Shown in pieces: positions 23,321 through 31,095 of a DNA stretch of 64,000 nt. The notes under the pieces were generated by a model, which had not been told where the DNA came from, searched no databases, and worked only from the letters and a program-made list of their open reading frames with translations. The DNA comes from DATIJC01 sp035479015 (GTDB lineage Bacteria > Patescibacteriota > Microgenomatia > UBA1400 > UBA12028). The translations under genes and the position numbers were made by a program. Positions within the stretch are counted from its first letter, which is position 1, and each line of letters opens with the position of its first letter. Where the stretch lies: NCBI GenBank assembly GCA_035479015.1, contig DATIJC010000002.1, positions 11,791 through 75,790 on the forward strand, in the 5' to 3' direction.

Positions 23321-24274
23321 TTGGAATGCGATATTTGGCAGAGAAGTATCTCTATAGGTCGCCGAGAAAATAATACGCAACAGCAACGTGTGACAGAGAT
23401 AAATAAGATACGACTGCTCTCCCAAAAACTCTAAAACATGCCTTACAGTACTTTGAATTTTCAGCAACTGTGCTCGCACTGCGATAGACACTCCTATAAA
23501 TCCCGACGCATACAAAACTATTGGGAAACGTGTAAAACGCAGAGCATTAATCGTGTCGTATCCTCTGCCAACTAGTACGAATCCACTGATGACACACAGA
23601 GTCAAACCAACCAAAGTTTTCAAGCCAAAAAAACCAATGTGAAACTTAGGCATACCCTTCTCCAATGAAAGTCGCATTCCCAAGCCAAAGTAAAAAATCC
23701 AACTAAAAGAAAAGAGGTACTGGTAATTATTACGCAAGGCAGCTATCCATCCACCAGCTCCTGCCATAAATGGCGAATACAAAAATAGCGTGACGAGTTG
23801 AACTATTAAGAGACATATAAGAAACAGATTTTTATTTTTTAACATGCCAAAACGAAGTATCGGAAATAATAGATAGAGTTGAATAATCATTGGCACAAAG
23901 TAGAGTTGATAGTCGCCGTAGCCAAGTAACAATTTGTTTAACAAATCAAAATGAAGCGTATGACCAATTGCAACACTGAGCACTACAGTCCACAAAATAT
24001 AGAGCGGCAGCAAACGCATTACTCGGCGCCAAAAAAATGAACTGAGAGTAAGTTTGTCCGCGTACTTACTCATCAGCGCATACCCTGAGAGCGCGATAAA
24101 CAGTGGCACACAAAACCGGGCAGCCTGATCAGCGACCACCAACCAGAAATTACCTGTATATATGGTGGCGTACAGATTATGGACGCTAGATAGTGTATGA
24201 AGGAAGATAACACCCAGGATCGCAATGCCTTTTAAAATTGTCGTTGTGCGAATGTCATCTTTGAGCGCTAGCAT
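23267..24274 (-). CDS. Acyltransferase 3 family membrane protein
   Basis: A 335-residue polytopic acyltransferase of the OafA/YrhL group, which moves acetyl or other acyl groups onto surface glycans. Seen: about ten hydrophobic segments, the first-helix His in GIAILGVIFLHTLSSVH, the RFCVPLFIALSGYAL motif and FFWRRVMRLLPLYILW, which carry the conserved RxxxPxxFxxSG and RRxxRxxP elements. It fits the surface-modification genes around it, such as the SGNH hydrolase at 21.1 kb. It overlaps the gltX stop by 7 nt (ATGCTAG), so translation is coupled. Confidence 0.88.
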   Translation of the reverse strand: MLALKDDIRTTTILKGIAILGVIFLHTLSSVHNLYATIYTGNFWLVVADQAARFCVPLFIALSGYALMSKYADKLTLSSFFWRRVMRLLPLYILWTVVLSVAIGHTLHFDLLNKLLLGYGDYQLYFVPMIIQLYLLFPILRFGMLKNKNLFLICLLIVQLVTLFLYSPFMAGAGGWIAALRNNYQYLFSFSWIFYFGLGMRLSLEKGMPKFHIGFFGLKTLVGLTLCVISGFVLVGRGYDTINALRFTRFPIVLYASGFIGVSIAVRAQLLKIQSTVRHVLEFLGEQSYLIYLCHTLLLRIIFSATYRDTSLPNIAFQSLLFVVGLIASFFVQKI

Positions 24275-25653
24275 AATGTGATTGCAGCCTTCACACGGGA
24301 TAGTGTCAATTGTTTACCCAACACTCTAATCGTGTCAAATAAAGGGGGTGAAACTGTCCTACCTGTGACCGCCACGCGAAGCGTAGTAAAGAAGGCACCA
24401 CGGTTCCAGCCTTTGCTATCTACCATCGCCAGCATCTCAGTTTCTTCAAAAGATTTTTCTAATGTACTCAGAGCTGCTTCTAAATACTTTTTGGCTTCAC
24501 TCATACTGGATTTTTTACCCATCAATTCTTCTACAGTTGGATGAATATCATGGTAGAAAAATTCGGTCAGCGGACCGATATCATGCAGCGTCACGAGACG
24601 CTCACGTACCAGTGGCAAAATCTTTGGCAATAAATCCTGAGGAAAGTCATCTGGTAAAAATGGAAAGAGGGCGGTCTCTACTTCATCTGTCTTCAATACC
24701 TCACGGATATACTTCCCATTCATCCAGTCCAATTTTTTGACATCAAAGATCGGCCCAGTAGTTTGCATCCTGGAAAATGAAAACACCTTGATAAATTCCT
24801 GCAGTGCAAAGATATCTTTTTCATCTGGATGCGACCAACCCATGAGACACAAATAGTTTCTAAGAGCCTGCGGCAGATACCCTTTCTCTTTATAGCTTGG
24901 GATCGAAACATCATTCTTGCGCTTACTCATTTTGGTTTTGTCCACGTTGCGCAACAGTGGCATGTGCGCAAATACAGGCAGCTGCCAACCAAAGTAGCGA
25001 TAGAGCAAAATGTGTTTGGGTGTGCTGCTAATCCACTCTTCTCCACGGATAACGTGAGAGATTTGCATTCGGTTGTCGTCCACCACAACAGCTAGATGAT
25101 ATGTCGGAAATCCATCCGACTTCATCAGGACCTGATCATCCAGTTCTTTGGTGTTTATCGAAATAGTGCCACGAACGAGATCATCCCAACTGATCATCTC
25201 ATTATCTGGCATTTTCATACGGATCACGTGGCGCTCCCCACTATCGAGCCTCTTCTGGACCTCTTCTTTTGGTAGATGCGTACATAAGCGGTCATAGCGA
25301 GGAATTTCTTTGCGGGCTTGTTGTTCTTTACGCATAGTTTCCAAGCGCTCGGGCGTGCAGAAACAGTAGTAGGCGTGACCTTTTTGAATAAGTGTCTGCA
25401 CGGCAGCACTGTAATCTTCTAAATGCTCGGACTGCCGAAAAGTTTTGGTATACGGGATCTCAAGCCAGTCGAGTGAATCATAGATCACTTGTTCTGCACC
25501 TTCCACGAAGCGTGCCCTATCCGTATCTTCTATGCGAACTAAAAATTCACCATCATTCTGACGCGCAAACGCGTAATTAAATAGTGCCATGTAGGCAGTG
25601 CCGATATGCGCAATACCGGTCGGAGATGGAGCAATTCTAGTTCGTACAGTCAT
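24268..25653 (-). CDS. gltX: Glutamyl-tRNA synthetase
   Basis: A 461-residue class I synthetase that charges tRNA-Glu. Seen: the HIGH-region RIAPSPTGIAHIGTAYMALFN at the N-terminus, the KMSKRKND loop near residue 245, and the catalytic-domain stretch LVRGTISINTKELDDQVLMKSDGFPTYHLAVVVDD. The C-terminal alpha-helical anticodon-binding domain is present. A TATAAT lies 6 nt before the ATG, implying a leaderless mRNA. A glutaminyl-tRNA synthetase is not seen in the window, so whether this enzyme also mischarges tRNA-Gln for an amidotransferase is open. Confidence 0.96.
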   Translation of the reverse strand: MTVRTRIAPSPTGIAHIGTAYMALFNYAFARQNDGEFLVRIEDTDRARFVEGAEQVIYDSLDWLEIPYTKTFRQSEHLEDYSAAVQTLIQKGHAYYCFCTPERLETMRKEQQARKEIPRYDRLCTHLPKEEVQKRLDSGERHVIRMKMPDNEMISWDDLVRGTISINTKELDDQVLMKSDGFPTYHLAVVVDDNRMQISHVIRGEEWISSTPKHILLYRYFGWQLPVFAHMPLLRNVDKTKMSKRKNDVSIPSYKEKGYLPQALRNYLCLMGWSHPDEKDIFALQEFIKVFSFSRMQTTGPIFDVKKLDWMNGKYIREVLKTDEVETALFPFLPDDFPQDLLPKILPLVRERLVTLHDIGPLTEFFYHDIHPTVEELMGKKSSMSEAKKYLEAALSTLEKSFEETEMLAMVDSKGWNRGAFFTTLRVAVTGRTVSPPLFDTIRVLGKQLTLSRVKAAITLC

Positions 25654-25659
25654 CGGATG

Positions 25660-25684
25660 ATTATACCTCGAATTCTTGTATACT
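25660..25684. promoter_or_regulatory. Divergent -10 elements between gltX and the 25692 gene
   Basis: Minus: TATAAT at 25665-25660, 6 nt from the gltX ATG. Plus: TATACT at 25679-25684, 7 nt from the ATG at 25692. Both -35 regions are weak. The start codons are 38 nt apart. Confidence 0.55.
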
Positions 25685-25691
25685 ATTTACT

Positions 25692-26768
25692 ATGCCCGCA
25701 GCGAAACCAGCTTCACCACTTACACTCACTCAAGTTGCTTCATTCATGCGGAAGTTCATAGCGATCGCAGGTGTAACTCTTGCGGTGATGATAGTCGGCC
25801 GTGTGTTCTTAGAAAGCGCAGTAGGATATTGGAAGGCTACTCACCCCGCACCACCGCCTCCACCTACTGCTGTCTTTGGTTTATTACCTAGGCTGAAGTT
25901 TCCGACAAGCGTCGGAACTGCGACCTCGCTCAAGTTGGAAATCCCTCCCTCCAGACTCCGACCTGTGTCTGACCGCGCAACGGTGTACTTTATCCGCTCT
26001 AAACGTCCAAGCTTACTAGCCTTGGACAAAGCCAAAGAGCAAGCCGCTACGCTGGGATTTTTATTTGAACCTGATCGCATAGATACACAGACGTATAGAT
26101 GGAGGAGGACACAGCCGCTGACGTCAGTCCTTGATTACGACATTATTACAGGAATGTTTACCATGAGCTTAGATTGGCAGTCAGATCCAAATTTCCTGCA
26201 AAATAGTAAACTTCCTATTGAAGATGAAGCTATCTTGAATGTTCGAAGCAGCCTATCGACAGCCGGCCTCCTTGAAAAAGACATCGCAACGGGCAGCGCA
26301 CAAGTTTCATACCTTAAATCATCCGGTGGCACATACGAACCCACTGTGAGTTTCTCTGAAGCAGACTTCCTGCAAATAGATCTCTACCGCACTCCGGTGA
26401 ATGGTCAATATCAAGTAGTCACGGAGGAACCAGGTCACGGAACAATACGTGCAATCATTACAGGTTCAAGTGATAAATCTAATTTCTTTGCCAAATTGGA
26501 ATACTATTATTTGCCAATCGAGTACGGAATATCTGCTACATATCCCATTATCACCCCCACCAGAGCGTTTCAATTACTATCTGAGGGGTCAGGATATACT
26601 GCCGCGATGCCTACCACAGGCAAAGATGTGATCGTGCGCAATATAAATCTTGCATACTATGATTCAAAAGCCGAACAGCAATACCTTCAGCCGGTCTATG
26701 TCTTAACTGGAGACGGGGGATATGTAGGGTACGTTAGTGCAATTGACCCGCGATACGTAGTACAATAA
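25692..26768 (+). CDS. Unknown membrane-anchored extracytoplasmic protein
   Basis: A 358-residue protein with one membrane helix (about 20-38, IAIAGVTLAVMIVGRVF), a Pro-rich linker (PAPPPPPTAV) and a soluble domain of about 300 residues outside the membrane. Seen there: repeated beta-strand-like stretches and paired segments (LDYDIITGMFTMSLDW, LEYYYLPIEYGISATYPII) but no family motif I recognise. It is transcribed away from gltX from a -10 that ends 7 nt before its ATG and is followed after 7 nt by another unknown gene. Confidence 0.6.
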   Translation: MPAAKPASPLTLTQVASFMRKFIAIAGVTLAVMIVGRVFLESAVGYWKATHPAPPPPPTAVFGLLPRLKFPTSVGTATSLKLEIPPSRLRPVSDRATVYFIRSKRPSLLALDKAKEQAATLGFLFEPDRIDTQTYRWRRTQPLTSVLDYDIITGMFTMSLDWQSDPNFLQNSKLPIEDEAILNVRSSLSTAGLLEKDIATGSAQVSYLKSSGGTYEPTVSFSEADFLQIDLYRTPVNGQYQVVTEEPGHGTIRAIITGSSDKSNFFAKLEYYYLPIEYGISATYPIITPTRAFQLLSEGSGYTAAMPTTGKDVIVRNINLAYYDSKAEQQYLQPVYVLTGDGGYVGYVSAIDPRYVVQ

Positions 26769-26775
26769 AACAATT

Positions 26776-27057
26776 ATGTTTGAAAATATCGGTGGACAAC
26801 TTGATAAGTGGATCCGTGAAAGCATGCGACGGGAAGATAAATCAGGTATTGCTTTTGGTGATCATGTCCAATTCCGCGATAGCCACATTGCCGAAAAATA
26901 TGGATTCACCGCAGGGCAAACTTTAATAGCTGGTGGCACTGATGTTAGCGTGGGAAGTGATTTGAGCATTACCATCCTGGACGGCGATCATTACTACAAT
27001 AAGGTACCAGCCCGTTTACTTGAAAAAACTAAGGATCCTGCAGAATCTAGGCATTAA
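26776..27057 (+). CDS. Unknown small protein
   Basis: A 93-residue soluble protein I do not recognise. It starts MFENIGGQLDKWIRESMRRED and has a Gly-rich middle (GFTAGQTLIAGGTDVSVG) followed by a DGDHYYNKVPARLLEK tail; the central part looks like a small beta fold. No Shine-Dalgarno is evident. It follows the membrane-anchored gene by 7 nt, probably in one transcript, and overlaps the convergent D,D-carboxypeptidase gene by 4 nt. Confidence 0.55.
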   Translation: MFENIGGQLDKWIRESMRREDKSGIAFGDHVQFRDSHIAEKYGFTAGQTLIAGGTDVSVGSDLSITILDGDHYYNKVPARLLEKTKDPAESRH

Positions 27058-27974
27058 TTTGTAGTCCAGTCCACAAGTGTTTTGGTCTCCGAAGTGAAAT
27101 TATTAAATCCCCAATCTAGGAGTTTGCGCGTCTCGCCAAAACGGTCTGTACTATTCAAGACTACTGTTAATAACGTCTGATTACCCCGCACCGCTTCGCT
27201 GACAAAACACTCACCCGCCTCGTCAGTCCAACCCGTCTTGATACCTACCATTCCGGGATATACTCCTAACAATTCATTTGTTGTCATCAATTGATGAACA
27301 AATCGTCCATCGCTGCTCCTCACTGTTTTCCCTCTTTGGTTCACAATATTTTTCAGCGTTTCATCCTTCATTACTTCCCGTGCCAATATGCCTAGATCCC
27401 GTACAGTGGTCACGTGTTGGCTGTCTTCCAATCCCGCAGGATTGGTAAAATGCGTTTGACTCATTCCCAACTGTACTGCCTTCTTATTCACATCACTCAT
27501 AAAAGCATCGATCCCCCCTGGATAACTATCTGCCAGTGCAAATGCTGCATCGTTAGCCGAATGAATGAGCAGTCCACTGAGTAGATCACGGACACGTATC
27601 TGCTCGCCCGGAACAAGTTTCATCGTACGCGTATCAGAAAAATCATGTGAAACTACAGTAACAATGTGATTAGGATCGAAAAACTCACTTGCTACAATTG
27701 CTGTCAACATCTTTGTCGTAGATGCCGGAAATAATTGTTTATCGATGTCTTTTTGAGCTAGTATTTCTCCGGAATTTACATCAAGCAAGATGTAGCTCGT
27801 GGCACTGAGATCTGGGAATTGAGCAAACGTTGGGTTTTTTACAGACAAGGTAATATCAGGAGGTATTTGCAGCGATTGAGCACGAACCAATAGCGGGGTT
27901 GCCTGCTTTCCGTATAACAGCGCGTGAACAAGGAGAAACAGTGCAAGCAATTGATGAGCCAAGTTGAGAAGCAT
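27054..27974 (-). CDS. D-alanyl-D-alanine carboxypeptidase (peptidase S11)
   Basis: A 306-residue penicillin-binding protein that trims the terminal D-Ala from peptidoglycan stem peptides outside the cell. The N-terminal hydrophobic segment (LLALFLLVHALL) is a signal or anchor. Seen: active-site SxxK in LFPASTTKMLTA near residue 85, SxN in LIHSANDAAFAL near 140 and KTG in VGIKTGWTDEAGE near 245. It ends soon after the transpeptidase core without the usual C-terminal beta domain and amphipathic anchor. An extended -10 (TG-T-TACCAT) lies 7 nt before the ATG. Confidence 0.93.
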   Translation of the reverse strand: MLLNLAHQLLALFLLVHALLYGKQATPLLVRAQSLQIPPDITLSVKNPTFAQFPDLSATSYILLDVNSGEILAQKDIDKQLFPASTTKMLTAIVASEFFDPNHIVTVVSHDFSDTRTMKLVPGEQIRVRDLLSGLLIHSANDAAFALADSYPGGIDAFMSDVNKKAVQLGMSQTHFTNPAGLEDSQHVTTVRDLGILAREVMKDETLKNIVNQRGKTVRSSDGRFVHQLMTTNELLGVYPGMVGIKTGWTDEAGECFVSEAVRGNQTLLTVVLNSTDRFGETRKLLDWGFNNFTSETKTLVDWTTN

Positions 27975-27992
27975 ACGGTTAATGGTAACAAA

Positions 27993-28853
27993 TTATTGAA
28001 AAGAAGGTGGATAGTAAACGCTTGTCGGGTGGAAATGTTCTTTGTGGACGCTAAACCCCTTCCATTTTAAATTCTCCGTCCCGAAGCGCTCGTCATATGC
28101 GCTGCATAAATCCAATATGTCACACCCCAGAAATTTTGCTAATTTTACAGTTTGATACGCTAATCCACTGGGTACATACAAACTTTGTCTACCTTTTTGA
28201 CTTGTGTACTGATAAAAATACATTGCTACCCCGTGGTGGTGGAGGAAATAGAGCGCTCCATGAAGGGTTTTTCCCTCATAGGCAAGAATCATTGATCCTT
28301 CTTTCTGCATTTCCTGCCAAAGTATTCGCAAAAAATTATTTGGATACCCAGATACTTTTTTTTCAGTTTCCCACTCAGAATGCAGTTTTACTATTTCGGT
28401 TTTTGTTTCTTCCGTTAAATTGACAAAAGCAACTACTTTGTAAGAAACACCCATCCGCAAACTTCGAAGCATTTGATATTTGAGTGTCTTGGAAAAAGAT
28501 GCCAGGATTTTTTCCTCACTGCCATGCAGATTACAAATGAACGTCTTGGTATACGCGTGATGATTTTTAGTTTCTTTCAAACCATTGGATCGCAGGATTT
28601 CCAGATCCAAGGATAAACCCGGATCTATATATGTTTTAACTAACGGAAGTCGTTTTTGCAGCTTCTTTAAGTTGGAAAAATCAATCGATTGTGGTCGCTG
28701 AAATTTCGCAATAGATATTGGACCAATGCGGCGAACAAAAAGATACTGACCGTTCATTGGTATCACATCCCAACCTATCCGTTCCATCACACGCGCATAT
28801 GCAGGCAATTGATGATAGTCCGGACGCGATACAAAACGAGAAAGTAAATCCAT
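27993..28853 (-). CDS. FemAB/GNAT-like acyltransferase (peptidoglycan bridge type)
   Basis: A 286-residue protein resembling FemX/FemAB peptidyltransferases, which add amino acids from aminoacyl-tRNA to lipid II side chains. Seen: an N-terminal GNAT-like half with AKFQRPQSIDFSNLKKL and a C-terminal half with GKTLHGALYFLHHHGVAMYFYQYTS, SGLAYQTVKLAKFLGCDILDL and the closing FKGFS-like LKWKGFSVHKEHFHP, which is typical of the family's end. It lies 18 nt upstream of the D,D-carboxypeptidase gene in the same direction, which supports a cell-wall role. Substrate amino acid unknown. Confidence 0.78.
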   Translation of the reverse strand: MDLLSRFVSRPDYHQLPAYARVMERIGWDVIPMNGQYLFVRRIGPISIAKFQRPQSIDFSNLKKLQKRLPLVKTYIDPGLSLDLEILRSNGLKETKNHHAYTKTFICNLHGSEEKILASFSKTLKYQMLRSLRMGVSYKVVAFVNLTEETKTEIVKLHSEWETEKKVSGYPNNFLRILWQEMQKEGSMILAYEGKTLHGALYFLHHHGVAMYFYQYTSQKGRQSLYVPSGLAYQTVKLAKFLGCDILDLCSAYDERFGTENLKWKGFSVHKEHFHPTSVYYPPSFQ

Positions 28854-28862
28854 ATAAAATGG

Positions 28863-28937
28863 TTCGCAATCAAATTTTTTGCGCGCAGATATTCCGAGTG
28901 TTGCGGAGACGCGAGCACAAAAAATTTAGTTTGTGAA
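28863..28937. repeat. Long imperfect inverted repeat, element 2
   Basis: Arms TTCGCAATCAAATTTTTTG and CAAAAAATTTAGTTTGTGAA pair imperfectly around GCGCGCAG...GACGCGAGCA. It has the same organisation as 10759-10834 and fills the gap between aspS and the FemAB-like gene. It could act as a terminator-like hairpin or be a mobile palindrome. Confidence 0.7.
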
Positions 28938-28940
28938 GCA

Positions 28941-30287
28941 TTATTCCTCACTCTTTAATCTAAAGTCGATCCGTTCCATATCGCGTGGGAACATACTAGC
29001 CTCTCTCACGTTGGCGAGCTTGAGTATTTGCATGGTGATCCGTTCTGCACCAAAGGCAAAACCCCCTTCGGGCGGCGCACCATAACGGAACGCTTCCAAA
29101 AACATTTCAATTTTGGCTGGATCCATTTTCCACTCCTCCACTTGGTGAAGCAACTGATCATAATCACTTACACGCCGTCCGCCCGACAACCACTCTACAC
29201 CGCGGCAAAGTAAGTCCATTCCTTCGTTGTATTCAGGATCTTGCGGGTTTGGATAGACATAGAAAGGTTTCTTTTTCGTAGGATAGCCATACACAAAGAT
29301 AAAGTCAGATCCAGTTTCTTCTTTGATAATGCTACAGATTTCCCGCTCATCCTCAGGATTCAAGTCTTTTTCCCCGCGCACATCCCTGCCATTTTTATCA
29401 AAGATTTTTTGCTGTACTTCACGTAAGCTCAGCGTCGGAGTTTTTTCAATCATTTCCGGTAAACTTGCTCCCAGTAATTCCAATTCCTTCGCGCAATCTT
29501 TTGCAACGCGCTTCAAGATGTGGCGCACAGTGCTTTCAGCCATATCTCGTACTTCTTCCCAGCCTTCGATAAATCCCATCTCTGCATCGAGAGAGACAAT
29601 TTCCGTCAAATGACGGGTCGTCACACTCGGTTCGGCACGGAAAACTTTATTGACACTAAAGACTCGCTCAAAGGCCGTCATGACAATTTGCTTATACAAC
29701 TGTGGACTCTGCGTGAGATAGGCTTCGTGCTCAAAATAGTCAACTTTAAATACGTCGGCTCCGCCTTCGGCAACTGCAGGCGTGATACAGGGGGCTTGAA
29801 ACTCGAAGAAATCTTCTTGCTTCATGAACTCACGGAATCCATCAATAACTGCTTCTTGGACTTTAAAAATTGCCTGTACTTTGGGATGACGCAGCGTCAG
29901 TGCCCGATGATCTAACAAAGTAGGCAATTCCACATTTAGTGTTTCCGCACCCATATCAAATGGAAGTGTGGCGGCCCTTGCCAAAATAGTTAGTTTGAGT
30001 GCTTCCAGTTCAACGCTTCCCGTACTCATTTTTGGATTCACTAGCCGCTCTGGTCGTGCATTTACCTTCCCCTCTATTTCCACTACAAACTCACTGCGCA
30101 GCTCTCCAGCCATTTCATGCGCTGTGGCAGAAGACTGGGGTAAAAATACTACCTGCAGCAGTCCGGAACGGTCACGCAGGTCGATGAAGATGAGTTTGCC
30201 GTGATCCCGGCGCACATGCACCCAGCCCTTGACGAGTACTGTCTTGCCAACATGTTCCACCGTCTGCGAAATTAGTGTTCTTTTCAT
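28941..30287 (-). CDS. aspS: Aspartyl-tRNA synthetase, archaeal type
   Basis: A 448-residue class IIb synthetase charging tRNA-Asp, and perhaps tRNA-Asn. Seen: the N-terminal OB-fold (VLVKGWVHVRRDHGKLIFIDL), motif 2 FRAEPSVTTRHLTEIVSLDAEM and motif 3 GAPPEGGFAFGAERI. The bacterial GAD insertion (about 100 residues) is absent, so this is the short archaeal/eukaryal form, many of which are non-discriminating. The ATG lies directly after the U-run of a T-box terminator with no Shine-Dalgarno. Control by uncharged tRNA is inferred from that leader. Confidence 0.93.
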   Translation of the reverse strand: MKRTLISQTVEHVGKTVLVKGWVHVRRDHGKLIFIDLRDRSGLLQVVFLPQSSATAHEMAGELRSEFVVEIEGKVNARPERLVNPKMSTGSVELEALKLTILARAATLPFDMGAETLNVELPTLLDHRALTLRHPKVQAIFKVQEAVIDGFREFMKQEDFFEFQAPCITPAVAEGGADVFKVDYFEHEAYLTQSPQLYKQIVMTAFERVFSVNKVFRAEPSVTTRHLTEIVSLDAEMGFIEGWEEVRDMAESTVRHILKRVAKDCAKELELLGASLPEMIEKTPTLSLREVQQKIFDKNGRDVRGEKDLNPEDEREICSIIKEETGSDFIFVYGYPTKKKPFYVYPNPQDPEYNEGMDLLCRGVEWLSGGRRVSDYDQLLHQVEEWKMDPAKIEMFLEAFRYGAPPEGGFAFGAERITMQILKLANVREASMFPRDMERIDFRLKSEE

Positions 30288-30421
30288 AAAAAAACCACGT
30301 ACTAGTTGTCCGCTAAAGGACGTCTAAGACGTGGTGCCACCTTTATTACTTCTCTGTAAGCTGTTCGGGCTTTCCCGGGAATGCTCGCAATTTGTCAAAC
30401 TGCTCAGACGCTTTCCAATTA
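30288..30421 (-). promoter_or_regulatory. T-box riboswitch of aspS
   Basis: A leader of about 134 nt. The antiterminator (30344-30315) is canonical: AAAGG, the 7-nt bulge TGGCACC, ACGTC-TTA-GACGT, CCTTT. The competing terminator pairs CCACGT with ACGTGG, has an inner GTCC/GGAC, and ends in TTTTTTT against the aspS ATG. In the bulge, TGGC pairs with a tRNA 3' end GCCA, meaning discriminator G, which fits tRNA-Asp or tRNA-Asn. A GAC (Asp) triplet lies in TTTGACAAA (30399-30391), within a small hairpin in the stem I region. The stem I part is far shorter than in classic Firmicutes T-boxes. Confidence 0.93.
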
Positions 30422-30427
30422 AGTATT

Positions 30428-30477
30428 ATTGTACGCCAAAGCGGCATATTGACAAGCGCCCAATCGAAATTTATACT
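30428..30477. promoter_or_regulatory. Back-to-back promoters sharing one -35 element
   Basis: Plus: TTGACA (30449-30454), 17 nt, TATACT (30472-30477), near-consensus. Minus: TTGTCA (30455-30450), 16 nt, TACAAT (30433-30428), leading into the T-box. The heptamer TTGACAA provides the -35 on both strands, so polymerase can probably occupy only one promoter at a time. Confidence 0.8.
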
Positions 30478-30488
30478 TCCCCTGTCCT

Positions 30489-30560
30489 ATGAGTTGTAAA
30501 CACCTTATTACTATTCAAATGCTTCGCGTCCTTTTTGGACGGGGAGGTTTGGTGGAATAA
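30489..30560 (+). CDS. Putative 23-residue leader peptide
   Basis: An ATG 11 nt after the TATACT -10 opens a 23-codon frame (MSCKHLITI... to ...GRGGLVE) ending in TAA at 30558-30560. There is no Shine-Dalgarno, but near-leaderless starts are common in this window. Its last eight codons cover 30542-30552, the 5' arm of the antiterminator, so a ribosome reaching the stop codon would mask that arm. This geometry is that of a translation-sensing attenuator. The peptide shows no long run of one amino acid. Translation is inferred. Confidence 0.5.
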   Translation: MSCKHLITIQMLRVLFGRGGLVE

Positions 30561-30620
30561 GATGTAAATATTAATTAATCTGAAACCCAAAGACCTCCCA
30601 CTAAACAAGGGAGGTTTTTT
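30542..30620 (+). terminator. Attenuator: competing antiterminator and terminator
   Basis: ACCTCCC (30593-30599) can pair either with GGGAGGT at 30609-30615, making a 7-bp terminator stem followed by TTTTTT, or with an identical GGGAGGT at 30542-30548. The upstream pairing extends through TTGG with CC..AA, giving the stronger antiterminator. Upstream hairpins CGTCC-TTTTT-GGACG and ACACCTTATT/AATAAGATGT frame it. The two downstream small genes lie after the terminator. Confidence 0.75.
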
Positions 30621-30647
30621 TATGAGTTTCATAAAGAAAGGAGTTCT

Positions 30648-30842
30648 ATGGCTAGACCAGAAGAACCAAGCGCTATGAAAGAGATGACTTATGCATCAGC
30701 ATATGCGATGCTTCTTAGTGCACTAGGAGGAGATGAAAAACTTGCTGAAAAGTTTGCACACAGTTGGACAGACGAGGGTGAGACGGATCCTCTCAAGTTA
30801 GTTACGAAGGCACTCAATAACACCCGTGATTGGGATGATTAA
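30648..30842 (+). CDS. Unknown small protein, first gene behind the attenuator
   Basis: A 64-residue soluble, acidic protein I do not recognise: MARPEEPSAMKEMTYASAY, then a helical LLSALGGDEKLAEKFAHSW and a C-terminal LKLVTKALNNTRDWDD. An AAAGGAG Shine-Dalgarno lies 5 nt before the ATG, a strong match. It is the first gene after the terminator at 30593-30620, so its expression should depend on read-through. A second small gene follows after 13 nt. No homology or function can be offered. Confidence 0.65.
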   Translation: MARPEEPSAMKEMTYASAYAMLLSALGGDEKLAEKFAHSWTDEGETDPLKLVTKALNNTRDWDD

Positions 30843-30855
30843 TGGAAAGGAAAAT

Positions 30856-31095
30856 ATGGATAATGAAACACGAACGAGAATTCTAAAGGCAGCTGAAAAA
30901 CTCGAGACAGATTCTAAAAAAATAGGAGGTGATAAGGACACTGCAACGAATCACAGACATATTGCAGGAATCCTAAGAAAATACACAAAAAGTGAAAACT
31001 GGTTTAAAACGATGTATCCCCTCGCAGAATCAGATTCACTTATGCATAGTGCAAAAGCTATCATCGATTCGATTGAATCGGGCAGCAGAGTTTAA
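30856..31095 (+). CDS. Unknown small protein, second gene behind the attenuator
   Basis: A 79-residue helical, highly charged protein: MDNETRTRILKAAEKLETDS, then KYTKSENWFKTMYPLAESDS and a closing helix KAIIDSIES. I chose ATG 30856 because AAAGGA lies just upstream; the longer start at 30826 overlaps the previous gene. No motif is recognised. It forms an operon with the 64-residue gene and overlaps the convergent recJ gene by 4 nt, so read-through would run antisense into recJ. Confidence 0.65.
   Translation: MDNETRTRILKAAEKLETDSKKIGGDKDTATNHRHIAGILRKYTKSENWFKTMYPLAESDSLMHSAKAIIDSIESGSRV

Noticed and set aside
30606..30680. 18-codon frame starting at ATG 30621 after the terminator
   Set aside because: It overlaps the 64-residue gene out of frame and has no ribosome site, whereas AAAGGAG clearly serves ATG 30648.
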